Shown: positions 1-8,795 of the stretch, piece after piece
Layout of the letters: the number at the start of each line of letters is the position of its first letter
How positions within the stretch are numbered: the first letter of the stretch is position 1
DNA from: Stutzerimonas stutzeri
GTDB taxonomy: Bacteria > Pseudomonadota > Gammaproteobacteria > Pseudomonadales > Pseudomonadaceae
DNA: 64,000 nt
Reading direction: 5' to 3'
Assembly (NCBI RefSeq): GCF_024451105.1
Contig: NZ_JANGEY010000007.1
Location: 124,001-188,000, forward strand
The notes under the pieces: generated by a model
Database searches by the model: none
The model's input: only the letters and a program-made list of their open reading frames with translations
Told to the model about the DNA's origin: nothing
Translations under genes and position numbers: made by a program

Positions 1-285
1 GTGCAGCTCTGCCAGCAGAACGTCAGCATCCCCAAGGGGCTGTTCCGCGACGGCTTCTGCCAGCCGAAGCTGAAGGATCAGGAGATCCGCGTCGAGTTCG
101 TCGAGCAGTGCCCCGAGGGGGCCTACGGTGTGTGCAGCGGCGCCCAGGCCGGCAACGCCGCCTACCGCCAGGACATCCACTACTACGGCGTGGCCTCCGA
201 TGCCCGCTATCTCAAGCCGTTCTGCGAGGGCCAGAGCGGCGGGAGCTGGCGCACGCCCCGAATCACTCCAGCCAGTCCAGGGTGA
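1..285 (+). CDS. C-terminal part of an unrecognised protein (5' truncated)
   Basis: The frame is open from the first base to a TGA at 283-285, so this is most likely the end of a gene that starts outside the window. The 94 visible residues contain four cysteines and acidic, aromatic-rich stretches (for example EFVEQCPEGAYGVC). I do not recognise a domain. The last dozen or so residues (SWRTPRITPASPG) run into the 3' end of the convergent DUF1826 gene, with a 23-base overlap of the two stop regions. The GTG at position 1 is in frame but is probably internal. The reading frame is well supported by codon use; the function is unknown. Confidence 0.55.
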   Translation: MQLCQQNVSIPKGLFRDGFCQPKLKDQEIRVEFVEQCPEGAYGVCSGAQAGNAAYRQDIHYYGVASDARYLKPFCEGQSGGSWRTPRITPASPG

Positions 286-903
286 GCAACAGGCGCCGCT
301 CGCCATCGGCCACCGGCGGCGAGCGATGGACGATGGCGCCGTGTTCGTTGCCCTCCCAGCGTTCGCCCTTGAGCAGCGCCACATGACCGGCCTGCAGCGC
401 ACGGATCGCCTCCGCGCGCGGCTCGGCCGCGGGATCGCCGAGCCGTGCGCGCGCCAGCGCGCCTTCGGCCAGCCACTGGCTGCCCGGCCCGGCGTAGGTG
501 GTGACCAGGCGCAGCGGCACCCGGTCGACGTGGAAGCGCGGGCACATGGCCCTGTCCAGCACGCGCAGGCGCAGGCCGACGCGCCGCGCATCGAGCAGGC
601 AGGCATAGGCACGCAGCAGCCAGGCGACGTCGGCGACGAACGCGCCATGGCCGGGCAGGTCGGCGAACTCGCCGGCCAGGCGGCGCAGGTCGGGTTCGCC
701 CTCGGCGTCGTCCAGCTCGATGCTCAGCGCCTCGGCCAGCGGCGTGCCGCGCGCCAGCAGGGCGGCGGCGAAGCCGCTCAGCGCGGGCGCCAGGGTGCGC
801 TGCCAGACCGCCAGGTTGACCCCGTCGCGCAGCACCTCGGCGAGCACCTCGGGCGAGTCGCCGCACAGCTGGCGCGGCAGCGGGGCGAGCGTGAAGGCGT
901 GCA

Positions 904-904
<1 letters not shown>
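263..904 (-). CDS. DUF1826 domain protein of the zinc-starvation cluster
   Basis: A 213-residue protein matching the DUF1826 family, which in pseudomonads sits directly behind a COG0523 (CobW-like) GTPase in Zur-controlled clusters. Visible hallmarks are RFHVDRVPLRLVTTYAGPGSQWL near residues 130-150 (only its core is quoted from memory of the family) and a GNEHGAIVHRSPP segment near the C-terminus. The ATG at 904-902 overlaps the TGA of the upstream zigA-like gene (ATGA), which indicates translational coupling and fixes the start. No signal peptide or membrane segment is present. The biochemical role is not established for the family; zinc allocation is inferred from context only. Confidence 0.8.
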
Positions 905-2110
<1,206 letters not shown>

Positions 2111-2118
<8 letters not shown>

Positions 2119-2272
2119 TGGGGGTTCCTCGCACATCACGGATATGGCGTTCGCGTTGCTCCTGACGTTCCTGGGCCTCGATGCACAGGGTTGCGGCGGG
2201 ACGCAGCCGCAGGCGCGCCTCGCTCATGTAGGCGCTGGCCGGCATGGCCAGCAGTTCGGCTTCGCTGAGCAT
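2111..2272 (-). pseudogene. dksA2: Internally deleted remnant of a DksA2/YbiI-like gene
   Basis: A 53-codon open frame lies between the Zur box and zigA. Its N-terminus, [19 protein letters not shown], resembles the start of DksA/TraR-family proteins. The rest ([20 protein letters not shown]) resembles the very C-terminal tail of the family, as in YbiI. The middle of the protein, including the coiled coil and the C4-finger region that define the fold, is absent. The frame is maintained across the junction, so the product would be a short fusion of the two ends. In related pseudomonads an intact, zinc-independent dksA2 occupies this place. It may now act only as a translated leader for zigA. 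The family comparison is from memory; an unrelated small protein is the alternative. Confidence 0.6.
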
Positions 2273-2300
2273 GGTCGGGTCTCGTCAGGGTTGTTTCTAA

Positions 2301-2323
2301 ATTTTGTTATAACATAACATTTG
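2301..2323. promoter_or_regulatory. Zur box between divergent zigA and folE2
   Basis: The core TGTTATAACATAACA at 2305-2319 matches the gammaproteobacterial Zur palindrome (TGTTATA-N-TATAACA) with one mismatch in the right arm. It stands out as an AT-rich island in very GC-rich sequence, 27 bases before the folE2 start and about 30 before the dksA2-like remnant. It is therefore placed to repress both directions when zinc is plentiful. Confidence 0.85.
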
Positions 2324-2349
2324 CTGGCCAAAACCACGATGGAAATCCG

Positions 2350-3246
2350 ATGACCGTCCTCAGCCTGCCCGATATCGCCGCCCAGATCAGCACACGAGCC
2401 CTGCCCAAACTGGACTTCGTCGGCATGCAGCAGATCGCCCTGCCCGTGCTGTTCGACGGCAAGCCGCTGGACTGCCGGGTGGATGCCGGGGTCAGCCTGG
2501 ACGATGCCGGCGCGCGGGGCATCCACATGTCGCGCCTGTACCTGGCGCTGGAGGCTCTGGAGCAGCAGGAGCTGAGTTTGCCGGCCGTGCATGCGGTGCT
2601 GCGTCAGTTTCTGGGCAGTCACGAGGGGCTATCGCGGCGCGCATACCTCAACCTACGCGGCGAACTGCTGCTCAAGCGCCCGGCGCTGGTCAGTCCGCTG
2701 GCCGGCTGGAAGGGCTATCCGCTGGCTCTCGATGCCCGCCTGGACGACGCGGACTTCCACGTGGAGCTGCACCTGACGCTGGGCTACTCCTCCACCTGCC
2801 CCTGCTCCGCAGCACTGGCCCGACAGCTGATCCAGCAGCAGTTCGTCGAGGATTTCGCCGGCAGACCGCTCCATCATGCCGACGTGATCGCCTGGCTCGG
2901 CAGCTCCAGCGGCATTCTCGCCACCCCGCACAGCCAGCGTAGCGAGGCGCGCCTGCAGCTGCGCCTCGACCCGACCATCGGGACCCTGCCGGTGCGCCGG
3001 CTGCTGGATGCCGCCGAAGCTGCACTGGGCACCGCCCTGCAGACCGCGGTCAAGCGCGCCGACGAGCAGGCCTTCGCCCTGGCCAACGGGCAGAACCTGA
3101 TGTTCTGCGAGGATGCCGCCCGCCGCCTGCATCAGGCGCTGCGCCAGCAGGACGGCGTGCAGGGCTTCGAGCTGGAGGTGATCCACGCCGAGAGCCTGCA
3201 CGCCCACGATGCGGTGGCCCGCAGCCGCTGGGACGGGCAGCCATGA
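2350..3246 (+). CDS. folE2: Zinc-independent GTP cyclohydrolase IB
   Basis: A 298-residue FolE2 (COG1469). It converts GTP to 7,8-dihydroneopterin triphosphate, the first step of folate and queuosine precursor synthesis, and replaces zinc-dependent FolE when zinc is limiting. The family's catalytic segment is visible as SSTCPCSA, with cysteines at about 150 and 152, and the FCEDAARR segment is conserved near residue 255. The start ATG is the first in frame after the Zur box and the length is normal for the family. The gene is first of a plus-strand operon; its TGA overlaps the ATG of the ABC ATPase gene (ATGA). Zur repression is inferred from the adjacent box. Confidence 0.95.
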   Translation: MTVLSLPDIAAQISTRALPKLDFVGMQQIALPVLFDGKPLDCRVDAGVSLDDAGARGIHMSRLYLALEALEQQELSLPAVHAVLRQFLGSHEGLSRRAYLNLRGELLLKRPALVSPLAGWKGYPLALDARLDDADFHVELHLTLGYSSTCPCSAALARQLIQQQFVEDFAGRPLHHADVIAWLGSSSGILATPHSQRSEARLQLRLDPTIGTLPVRRLLDAAEAALGTALQTAVKRADEQAFALANGQNLMFCEDAARRLHQALRQQDGVQGFELEVIHAESLHAHDAVARSRWDGQP

Positions 3247-3908
3247 TCCACTGCCAGGCCTTGCAATGGGGGCCGCCCGGCCGGCCGCTGACGCCGCCGC
3301 TGGACCTGCAGCTGGCCGCCGGCAGCCTGACCGGCGTGATCGGCCACAACGGCTGCGGCAAGAGCAGCCTGCTCAAGGTCATCGCCGGCTGGCAGGCGCC
3401 GCTGGCCGGACGCGTGCAGGTGGATGCGCCGCGCCTGGGCGGCATCGCCGTTCTCGTGCAGCAGCAGGCCTTCGATCGCCAGTTCCCGATCAATCTGCGC
3501 GAACTGGTGAGCGCCGGGCTGTGGAAGAGCCCCGACAATCGTCTACAACGCCAGGAGCGTCTGGAACAGGCCCTGCATACCTGGCAGCTGGCGGATTTGC
3601 AGGAGCTGCCGCTGGAGGCCCTCTCCGGCGGCCAGCTGCAGCGCGCGCTGCTGGCGCGTCTCGACCTCACCAGCGCCCGCGTCCTGCTGCTGGACGAGCC
3701 GGAGGCGGCCCTCGACGAGGACAGCCAGGCGCTGTTCTGGAGCAGGACCCGACAATGGCAGGCAGAGGGTCGCACCCTGCTGGTGGTCAGCCATGCCATC
3801 GGCCACCTCGGCGAGCGCCTGGACAATGCCCTGCTGATCTCGGCGCAGGGCTGCATTCTCGCCCCGATCACCCAACTGGCCGGGCAACGCCTGGCGCGGG
3901 TCGCCTGA
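3243..3908 (+). CDS. Zinc/metal ABC transporter ATP-binding protein
   Basis: A 221-residue ABC ATPase with Walker A GHNGCGKS (34-41), a Q-loop near QQQAFD, signature LSGGQ (127-131), Walker B VLLLDEP (about 147-153) and an H-loop (SHAIGH). It is shorter than ZnuC but of the same family. It would energise metal uptake with the membrane and periplasmic components encoded directly downstream. The start overlaps the folE2 stop and the stop overlaps the permease start (TGATG), so the genes are translationally coupled. It differs from the canonical znuCB arrangement next to zur and is probably a second, Zur-controlled importer. Zinc is inferred from the operon; manganese or iron is not excluded. 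Confidence 0.9.
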   Translation: MIHCQALQWGPPGRPLTPPLDLQLAAGSLTGVIGHNGCGKSSLLKVIAGWQAPLAGRVQVDAPRLGGIAVLVQQQAFDRQFPINLRELVSAGLWKSPDNRLQRQERLEQALHTWQLADLQELPLEALSGGQLQRALLARLDLTSARVLLLDEPEAALDEDSQALFWSRTRQWQAEGRTLLVVSHAIGHLGERLDNALLISAQGCILAPITQLAGQRLARVA

Positions 3909-4768
3909 TGATCGACGCGCTGTGGCAACCCTTCGCCGAGTTCGCCTTCATGCGCCGCGCCCTGCTCGGCGGCATGGCGCTGGCCTGCAGCGCCGCGCCG
4001 CTGGGCGTGTTCCTCATGCTGCGGCGCATGAGCCTGATCGGCGACGCCATCGCCCACGGCATCCTGCCCGGCGCGGCGCTGGGTTTCTGGCTGTTCGGCC
4101 TGAGCCTGCCGGCGCTGACCCTTGGCGGTCTGCTCGCCGGGCTGGGCATGGCCACCCTGGCGGCCTTGATCACCCGCCGCACCGGGCTGCGCGAGGACAC
4201 CAGCCTGGCTGCCCTCTACCCGATCTCGCTGGCCAGCGGTGTGCTGCTGCTCGGACTGGCCGGGCGCAAGCTGGACCTCATGCACCTGCTGTTCGGCTCG
4301 GCCCTGGCGGTGGATGCGCCCACCCTGCAGGGCATGCTGTGGGTGGCCGGCGCCAGCCTCGCCCTGCTGGCCACGATCTGCCGCCCGCTGGCGCTGGACA
4401 GCCTCGATCCCTTGTTCCTGCGCAGCCTCAGCCGCAGCGGCCCACTGGTGCATGGCCTGTTCCTCGGCCTGGTGGTGCTCAACCTGGTGATGGGCTTCCA
4501 GGCCATCGGCGCGCTGATGGTGGTCGGCCTGATGATGCTGCCGGCCGCCGCCGCACGCTTCTGGAGTCGCCGTCTGGCGCACCTGCTGCTGCTCGCCGCG
4601 GCGATCGGCGCCGCCAGCGTATGGCTCGGCCTGCTGCTGTCCTACCACGCCAATCTGCCCAGTGGCCCGTGCATCGTGCTGCTGGCCGGCCTGGCCTACC
4701 TGCTGTCGGTGATCGCCGGACCGGTACACGGTCTCTGCCGCCCAGCTCCGCTACCCACTGCAACCTGA
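3908..4768 (+). CDS. Zinc/metal ABC transporter permease
   Basis: A 286-residue polytopic protein of the ABC-3 (ZnuB/SitC) family with about eight hydrophobic segments. The family motif RRMSLIGDAIAHGILPGAA follows the first membrane segments, and an MMLPAAAAR segment lies near residue 210. The start is the ATG overlapping the ATPase stop; a much longer open frame upstream is a shadow of folE2 and the ATPase gene. Eleven bases separate it from the substrate-binding protein gene. It would form the inner-membrane channel of the Zur-linked importer. Confidence 0.9.
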   Translation: MIDALWQPFAEFAFMRRALLGGMALACSAAPLGVFLMLRRMSLIGDAIAHGILPGAALGFWLFGLSLPALTLGGLLAGLGMATLAALITRRTGLREDTSLAALYPISLASGVLLLGLAGRKLDLMHLLFGSALAVDAPTLQGMLWVAGASLALLATICRPLALDSLDPLFLRSLSRSGPLVHGLFLGLVVLNLVMGFQAIGALMVVGLMMLPAAAARFWSRRLAHLLLLAAAIGAASVWLGLLLSYHANLPSGPCIVLLAGLAYLLSVIAGPVHGLCRPAPLPTAT

Positions 4769-4779
4769 GGGACACCGCC

Positions 4780-5652
4780 ATGCGCGCCCTGCTCGTCGTT
4801 CTCACCCTGCTCCTGCCGCTGCCACTGCATGCCGCCGACAAGCCGCAGGTGGTCACCAGTTTCAGCATCCTCGCCGACCTGACCCGCGAGATCGGCGGGG
4901 AGCACATCGAGCTGAGCAACCTGGTCGGCCCTGACGAGGACGCCCATGTCTTCGAGCCCAGTCCGGACAATGTCCGCACCCTGCTCAAGGCCGACCTGAT
5001 CGTCGCCAACGGCCTGGGCTTCGAGCCCTGGCTGGAACGCCTGCTGGCCAGCAGCGAAGCCCGCGGCCAGCGCATCGACGCCAGCCGCGGCGTACTGCCG
5101 CTGTGGCTGGAGGAAGACGGCGAGAAAGTGGCGGACCCGCACGCCTGGCAGAGCCTGAGCAACGCCGAACTTTACGTGCGTAACATCGCCCAGGCGCTGA
5201 GCGAGCTGGACCCGGCGCGCGCCAACGCCTACGCCGCCAATCGCGACGCCTACCTGGCGAAGCTGCACGCCCTGCTCAAGGAAGCCAACGCCCGGCTCGC
5301 CAGCCTGCCGGCCAGCCGGCGCAAGGTGGTGACCAGCCACGATGCCTTCGGCTACCTGGGCCAGGCCTGGCAACTGCAGTTCGTCGCCCCGCAGGGGCTA
5401 TCCACCCATGGCGAGCCCTCGGCCGCCGAAGTGGCTGCGCTGATCCGCCAGCTGCGCACGGAAGGAGTGCGCGCCGTGTTCGTCGAGAACATCCGCGATC
5501 CGCGCCTGGTCCGGCAGATCGCCGAGGAAGCCGGCGCGCGCGTCGGCGGCACCCTCTACTCCGACGCCCTGGCCGCCAGCGGCCCGGCCAGCACCTACCT
5601 GGGCATGTATCAGCACAACCTCGACACCCTGCTGGCCGCACTGCAGCCATGA
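4780..5652 (+). CDS. Periplasmic zinc-binding protein of ABC importer (ZnuA-like)
   Basis: A 290-residue cluster A-I (TroA/ZnuA) solute-binding protein with a Sec signal peptide ending near HAA at residues 17-19. Metal ligands can be placed at His56 (EDAHVFEP), His121 (ADPHAW), His187 (TSHDAF) and Asp262 (LYSDAL). A histidine rather than a glutamate in the third position is typical of zinc rather than manganese binders in this family. The His-rich loop found in canonical ZnuA is missing, which would suit a higher-affinity, lower-capacity backup system. The ATGA overlap with hisI continues the coupled operon. Confidence 0.88.
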   Translation: MRALLVVLTLLLPLPLHAADKPQVVTSFSILADLTREIGGEHIELSNLVGPDEDAHVFEPSPDNVRTLLKADLIVANGLGFEPWLERLLASSEARGQRIDASRGVLPLWLEEDGEKVADPHAWQSLSNAELYVRNIAQALSELDPARANAYAANRDAYLAKLHALLKEANARLASLPASRRKVVTSHDAFGYLGQAWQLQFVAPQGLSTHGEPSAAEVAALIRQLRTEGVRAVFVENIRDPRLVRQIAEEAGARVGGTLYSDALAASGPASTYLGMYQHNLDTLLAALQP

Positions 5653-6068
5653 GCCTCTGGCTTGAGCTGGAACAGGCCGGGCTCGGCGACAGCCGCCCGC
5701 TGACCGAGGCGCTGGACGCCATCCCCTGGAACGACGACGGCCTGATCGCCGCCATCGCCCAGCAGCAAGGCAGCGGCGAGGTGCTGATGCTGGCCTGGAT
5801 GAACCGCGCCGCCCTGGAAGAAACCCTCACCAGCGGCCAGGTCTGCTACTGGTCGCGCTCGCGCCGACGACTGTGGCGCAAGGGCGAGACCAGCGGCCAC
5901 CGCCAGCGGCTGATCGAGGCGCGCCTGGACTGCGACGGCGACGCCGTGCTGCTGCTCGTCGAGCAGCAGGGACCGGCCTGCCACACCGGACGCCCCAACT
6001 GCTTCTACAACGCCATCCGCGACGGGCGGGTCGGCGTGATCAGCGTGCCGCAATGCAGCGCCTGCTGA
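5649..6068 (+). CDS. hisI: Phosphoribosyl-AMP cyclohydrolase paralogue
   Basis: A 139-residue HisI. It opens the purine ring of phosphoribosyl-AMP in histidine synthesis. The metal-site motifs are present: LDCDGDA (Cys95) and ACHTGRPNCF (Cys111, Cys118). It lacks the HisE pyrophosphohydrolase domain, as in pseudomonads. Its place in a Zur-type cluster, away from other his genes, marks it as the zinc-starvation duplicate (often called hisI2) rather than the main copy. It starts on the ATG overlapping the binding-protein stop and overlaps the pyrC start by 16 bases. Confidence 0.9.
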   Translation: MSLWLELEQAGLGDSRPLTEALDAIPWNDDGLIAAIAQQQGSGEVLMLAWMNRAALEETLTSGQVCYWSRSRRRLWRKGETSGHRQRLIEARLDCDGDAVLLLVEQQGPACHTGRPNCFYNAIRDGRVGVISVPQCSAC

Positions 6069-7402
6069 TCCGCAATGCCCGCCTGATCAACGAGGGCCAC
6101 GAGTTCGACGCCGACCTGCTGGTGCACAACGGCCGCATCGAGAAGATCGCCAGCAGCATCGACGGCATCAACGCCGAGGCCGAGATCGACGCCGCCGGGC
6201 AGTACCTGCTGCCGGGGATGATCGACGACCAGGTGCATTTCCGCGACCCCGGCGCGCCGCACAAGGGCAGCTTCGCCAGCGAGTCCCGCGCGGCGGTGGC
6301 CGGTGGCATCACCAGCGTGATGGACATGCCCAACACCAACCCGCCGACCCTGACCCTGGCGGCGCTGACGGCCAAGGAGCAGCGCGCGGCCAGCTGCGCG
6401 CGGGCCAACTACGGCTTCCACTTCGGCGTCAGCCACGAAAACCTCGACACCGTTGCCGCGCTCGACCCCGGCCGCGTGGCGGCGGTCAAGGTGTTCATGG
6501 GCGCCAGCACCGGCAACATGTTGGTCGACGATCTGCCCTCGCTGGAGCGGCTGTTCCGCGACTGCCCGACCGTGCTGCTCGCCCACTGCGAGGACACCCC
6601 GCGCATCCGCGCGCGCGAACAGCAGTGGCAAGCCCGCTATGGCGAGGCGATTCCCGCCGACCAGCACCCGCTGATCCGCGACGCCGAGGCCTGCTGGCGA
6701 TCCTCCAGCCTGGCCGTGAGCCTGGCACAGCGCTACGGCACGCAACTGCATGTCCTGCACATCACCAGCGCCCGCGAACTGAGCCTGTTCCAGCCCGGCC
6801 CGCTGGCCGGCAAGCGGATCACCGCCGAGGTCTGCGCCCATCACCTGTATTTCGACGACGGCGACTACGCCGCGCTCGGCCATCTGATCAAGTGCAACCC
6901 GGCAATCAAGAGCCAGGCCGACCGCGCGGCCCTGCGCCAGGCCCTGCTCTGCGGGCGGCTGGACATCATCGGCACCGACCACGCGCCGCATACCCTGGAG
7001 GAGAAGGCGCGCCCCTACCTGCAGGCGCCCTCCGGCCTGCCGCTGGTGCAGCACGCCCTCCCGGCGCTGCTGGAACTGGTGGCCGACGGCCTGCTGCCGC
7101 TGACCACCCTGGTGGAGAAGACCAGCCACGCGGTGGCCGAACGCTTCGCCATCGCCCAGCGCGGCTACCTGCGCGAGGGTTACTGGGCCGACCTGGTGCT
7201 GGTCGAGCGTCTTGCCGTGCCGCGCCCGGTGGACGCCGACCCGATCCTCGCCCACTGCGGCTGGACGCCGTTCCGCGGCCGCCGCTTCCGCCACGCGGTG
7301 CGCACCACCGTGGTCTCCGGCCAGCTCGCCTGGCACGCCGGGCAGCTCGACGACGACTGCCAGGGGCTGCCGCTGCGTTTCGTGCGGGAGGCGCGATGCT
7401 GA
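6053..7402 (+). CDS. pyrC: Dihydroorotase paralogue of the zinc-starvation cluster
   Basis: A 449-residue type I dihydroorotase, forming dihydroorotate from carbamoyl aspartate in pyrimidine synthesis. It has the full metal centre: VHFRDPG (His62), the carboxylated-lysine segment VKVFMGAS (Lys146), AHCED (His178), HITSA and GTDHAPHT. The start at 6053 lies inside hisI; a longer frame extending upstream is a hisI shadow. As with hisI, a duplicated metalloenzyme in a Zur cluster is thought to keep the pathway running when zinc is scarce. It is the last intact gene of the operon. Confidence 0.9.
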   Translation: MQRLLIRNARLINEGHEFDADLLVHNGRIEKIASSIDGINAEAEIDAAGQYLLPGMIDDQVHFRDPGAPHKGSFASESRAAVAGGITSVMDMPNTNPPTLTLAALTAKEQRAASCARANYGFHFGVSHENLDTVAALDPGRVAAVKVFMGASTGNMLVDDLPSLERLFRDCPTVLLAHCEDTPRIRAREQQWQARYGEAIPADQHPLIRDAEACWRSSSLAVSLAQRYGTQLHVLHITSARELSLFQPGPLAGKRITAEVCAHHLYFDDGDYAALGHLIKCNPAIKSQADRAALRQALLCGRLDIIGTDHAPHTLEEKARPYLQAPSGLPLVQHALPALLELVADGLLPLTTLVEKTSHAVAERFAIAQRGYLREGYWADLVLVERLAVPRPVDADPILAHCGWTPFRGRRFRHAVRTTVVSGQLAWHAGQLDDDCQGLPLRFVREARC

Positions 7403-7490
7403 TCCGCAAGCTGTTCCGCTCGGGCCCCCGCACCTGTTCGACCGGCTGCTGGCCGGCGAGCGCTGGCGCAACCCGCCGGCCCAGCGCTGA
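7396..7490 (+). pseudogene. Short gene remnant behind pyrC, possibly queD-like
   Basis: An ATG at 7396, overlapping the end of pyrC, opens with MLIRKLFR, the way 6-carboxytetrahydropterin synthase (QueD-like) proteins of related zinc-starvation clusters begin. After eight codons the similarity ends. A plausible C-terminal tail (PHLFDRLLAGERWRNPPAQR, then TGA at 7488-7490) continues in a different frame, with the shift near the run of Cs around 7425. I read this as what is left of a decayed last gene of the operon. The QueD link is from memory of the family and is weak. Confidence 0.3.
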
Positions 7491-7499
7491 AGGCGGTGC

Positions 7500-8720
7500 T
7501 CAGCCGGGCGCCCGCTCCCGCAGCACCACGCTCCGGGTGGCTTCTGCCGCCGCCTGGCGCGCCGCGCGCTTCCTCAGCCAGATGACGATGCCGGTCAGCG
7601 ACAGCACGGCCACCATCAGGCCCATGAACGACACCAGGATGCGCCCCGGCAGGCCGAGGATGCGCCCGGAGTGCAGGGGGAACTGCGCCTGCATGAACAC
7701 GTCGCCGGCGCTGCCGCGGCCGGGGATCTGCGTGCCGAGCAGGCGGCCGTCCTGGGCGTCGAGGTACAGCCAGGGATTGCCCAGGCCGCCATCGCCGTGC
7801 TCGTTCTCCAGGGTGAAGAAGCCGACGCCGTAGAGGTCGTACTCGGCGGAGTGGAAGATGCCGCCGGCCGGCAGGTCGAGGCCCAGGCGCGCCGCCTCGA
7901 CCTCGGCCAGGCGCAGCACCTCGCTGCGGGTCAGCGCCGGCTCGCGCTGCTCGTCGAGGGTGACCGGCGTGCGGCTGGCGAACGGGCTGGGCGAGAGCGG
8001 CGAGAACAGCTCGACCAGCGGGCGCATCACCTGCACGTTGAGGTTCATCGACACCGAGGTGACCGCCAGCACCAGCAGCAGCGCCCAGACCCAGACGCCG
8101 CCGGAGCGGTGCAGGTCGAAATTGAGCGGGTAGCCGCCGCGCCGCCAGCGGAAGGCGAACGACTTGCGCCAGGTGCGGCGGCTGGGGAAGGACAGCCAGA
8201 GGGCGACCAGGCAGTCGAGGCACCAGACGATGGCGACGATGCCGAACAGCAGCACGCCCAGTTCCAGGCCGAAGCCGTCGGGGATGTGCAGGCTGTAGTG
8301 CAGCTTGTAGAGGAACGGCAAGAGGTTCTCGCGGCTCAGCGAGATCTCGCCCCACTGGCGGCTGCCCTGCAGCGCACCGCTGACCGGGTCGAGGGCGAGC
8401 TGGTTGAAGCCCAGCGCGAAGGCCTTGCCGGTGGTCGGATCGATCCGCGGGTCGACGCTCACCCCCAGCGCGTGGCCGGGCTCGACGGCCAGCGGCAGCC
8501 AGGAGACGCGCAGGCGCGGGTCGCTGGCCTCGAGGGCGTCGGCCAGCGCCAGCGGCGCCTGCGCCGGGCCGCTGCTGCGCGCCTCGAACAGCTGGGGGTT
8601 GAGCCACTCGTCCAGTTCGTGATCCCAGGAGATCAGCGCGCCGGTGAGGCCGGCGACGAACAGGAACAGGGCGATGAACAGGCCGCACCAGCGGTGCAGC
8701 AAAACCAGCAGGGGGCGCAT
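7500..8720 (-). CDS. PepSY-associated inner-membrane protein (iron-uptake linked)
   Basis: A 406-residue PepSY-associated TM protein with four hydrophobic segments: an N-terminal one within the first 35 residues, one near 150-175, one near 210-230 and one near 365-385. The PepSY-like domains lie between them. Family histidines are visible in LHRWCGLF, LHYSLHI and FDLHRSGG. Members often accompany TonB-dependent siderophore receptors and some are proposed to be ferric-siderophore reductases. It lies 75 bases behind the receptor gene on the same strand, with a hairpin between them, so it is probably co-transcribed at a lower level and iron-regulated with it. Confidence 0.85.
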   Translation of the reverse strand: MRPLLVLLHRWCGLFIALFLFVAGLTGALISWDHELDEWLNPQLFEARSSGPAQAPLALADALEASDPRLRVSWLPLAVEPGHALGVSVDPRIDPTTGKAFALGFNQLALDPVSGALQGSRQWGEISLSRENLLPFLYKLHYSLHIPDGFGLELGVLLFGIVAIVWCLDCLVALWLSFPSRRTWRKSFAFRWRRGGYPLNFDLHRSGGVWVWALLLVLAVTSVSMNLNVQVMRPLVELFSPLSPSPFASRTPVTLDEQREPALTRSEVLRLAEVEAARLGLDLPAGGIFHSAEYDLYGVGFFTLENEHGDGGLGNPWLYLDAQDGRLLGTQIPGRGSAGDVFMQAQFPLHSGRILGLPGRILVSFMGLMVAVLSLTGIVIWLRKRAARQAAAEATRSVVLRERAPG

Positions 8721-8740
8721 GGGCGGTACTCCGGGTCGGG

Positions 8741-8782
8741 AAAATGACCGGCCCCGCCCGCCGGATGGCGCGCGGGGCGGTC
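8741..8782 (-). terminator. Hairpin between siderophore receptor and PepSY gene
   Basis: Complementary arms GACCGCCCCGC and GCGGGGCCGGTC (one bulge) at 8782-8772 and 8757-8746 are followed on the minus strand by ATTTTCC. It looks like a weak intrinsic terminator or attenuator that would reduce read-through from the receptor gene into the PepSY gene. Confidence 0.45.
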
Positions 8783-8795
8783 GAGGGGCAAGCGG

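Noticed and set aside
5873-6052. A 60-codon N-terminal extension of pyrC
   Set aside because: It is the wrong frame of hisI (Arg/Ala/Pro-rich); the family start MQRLLIRNARLI is at 6053.
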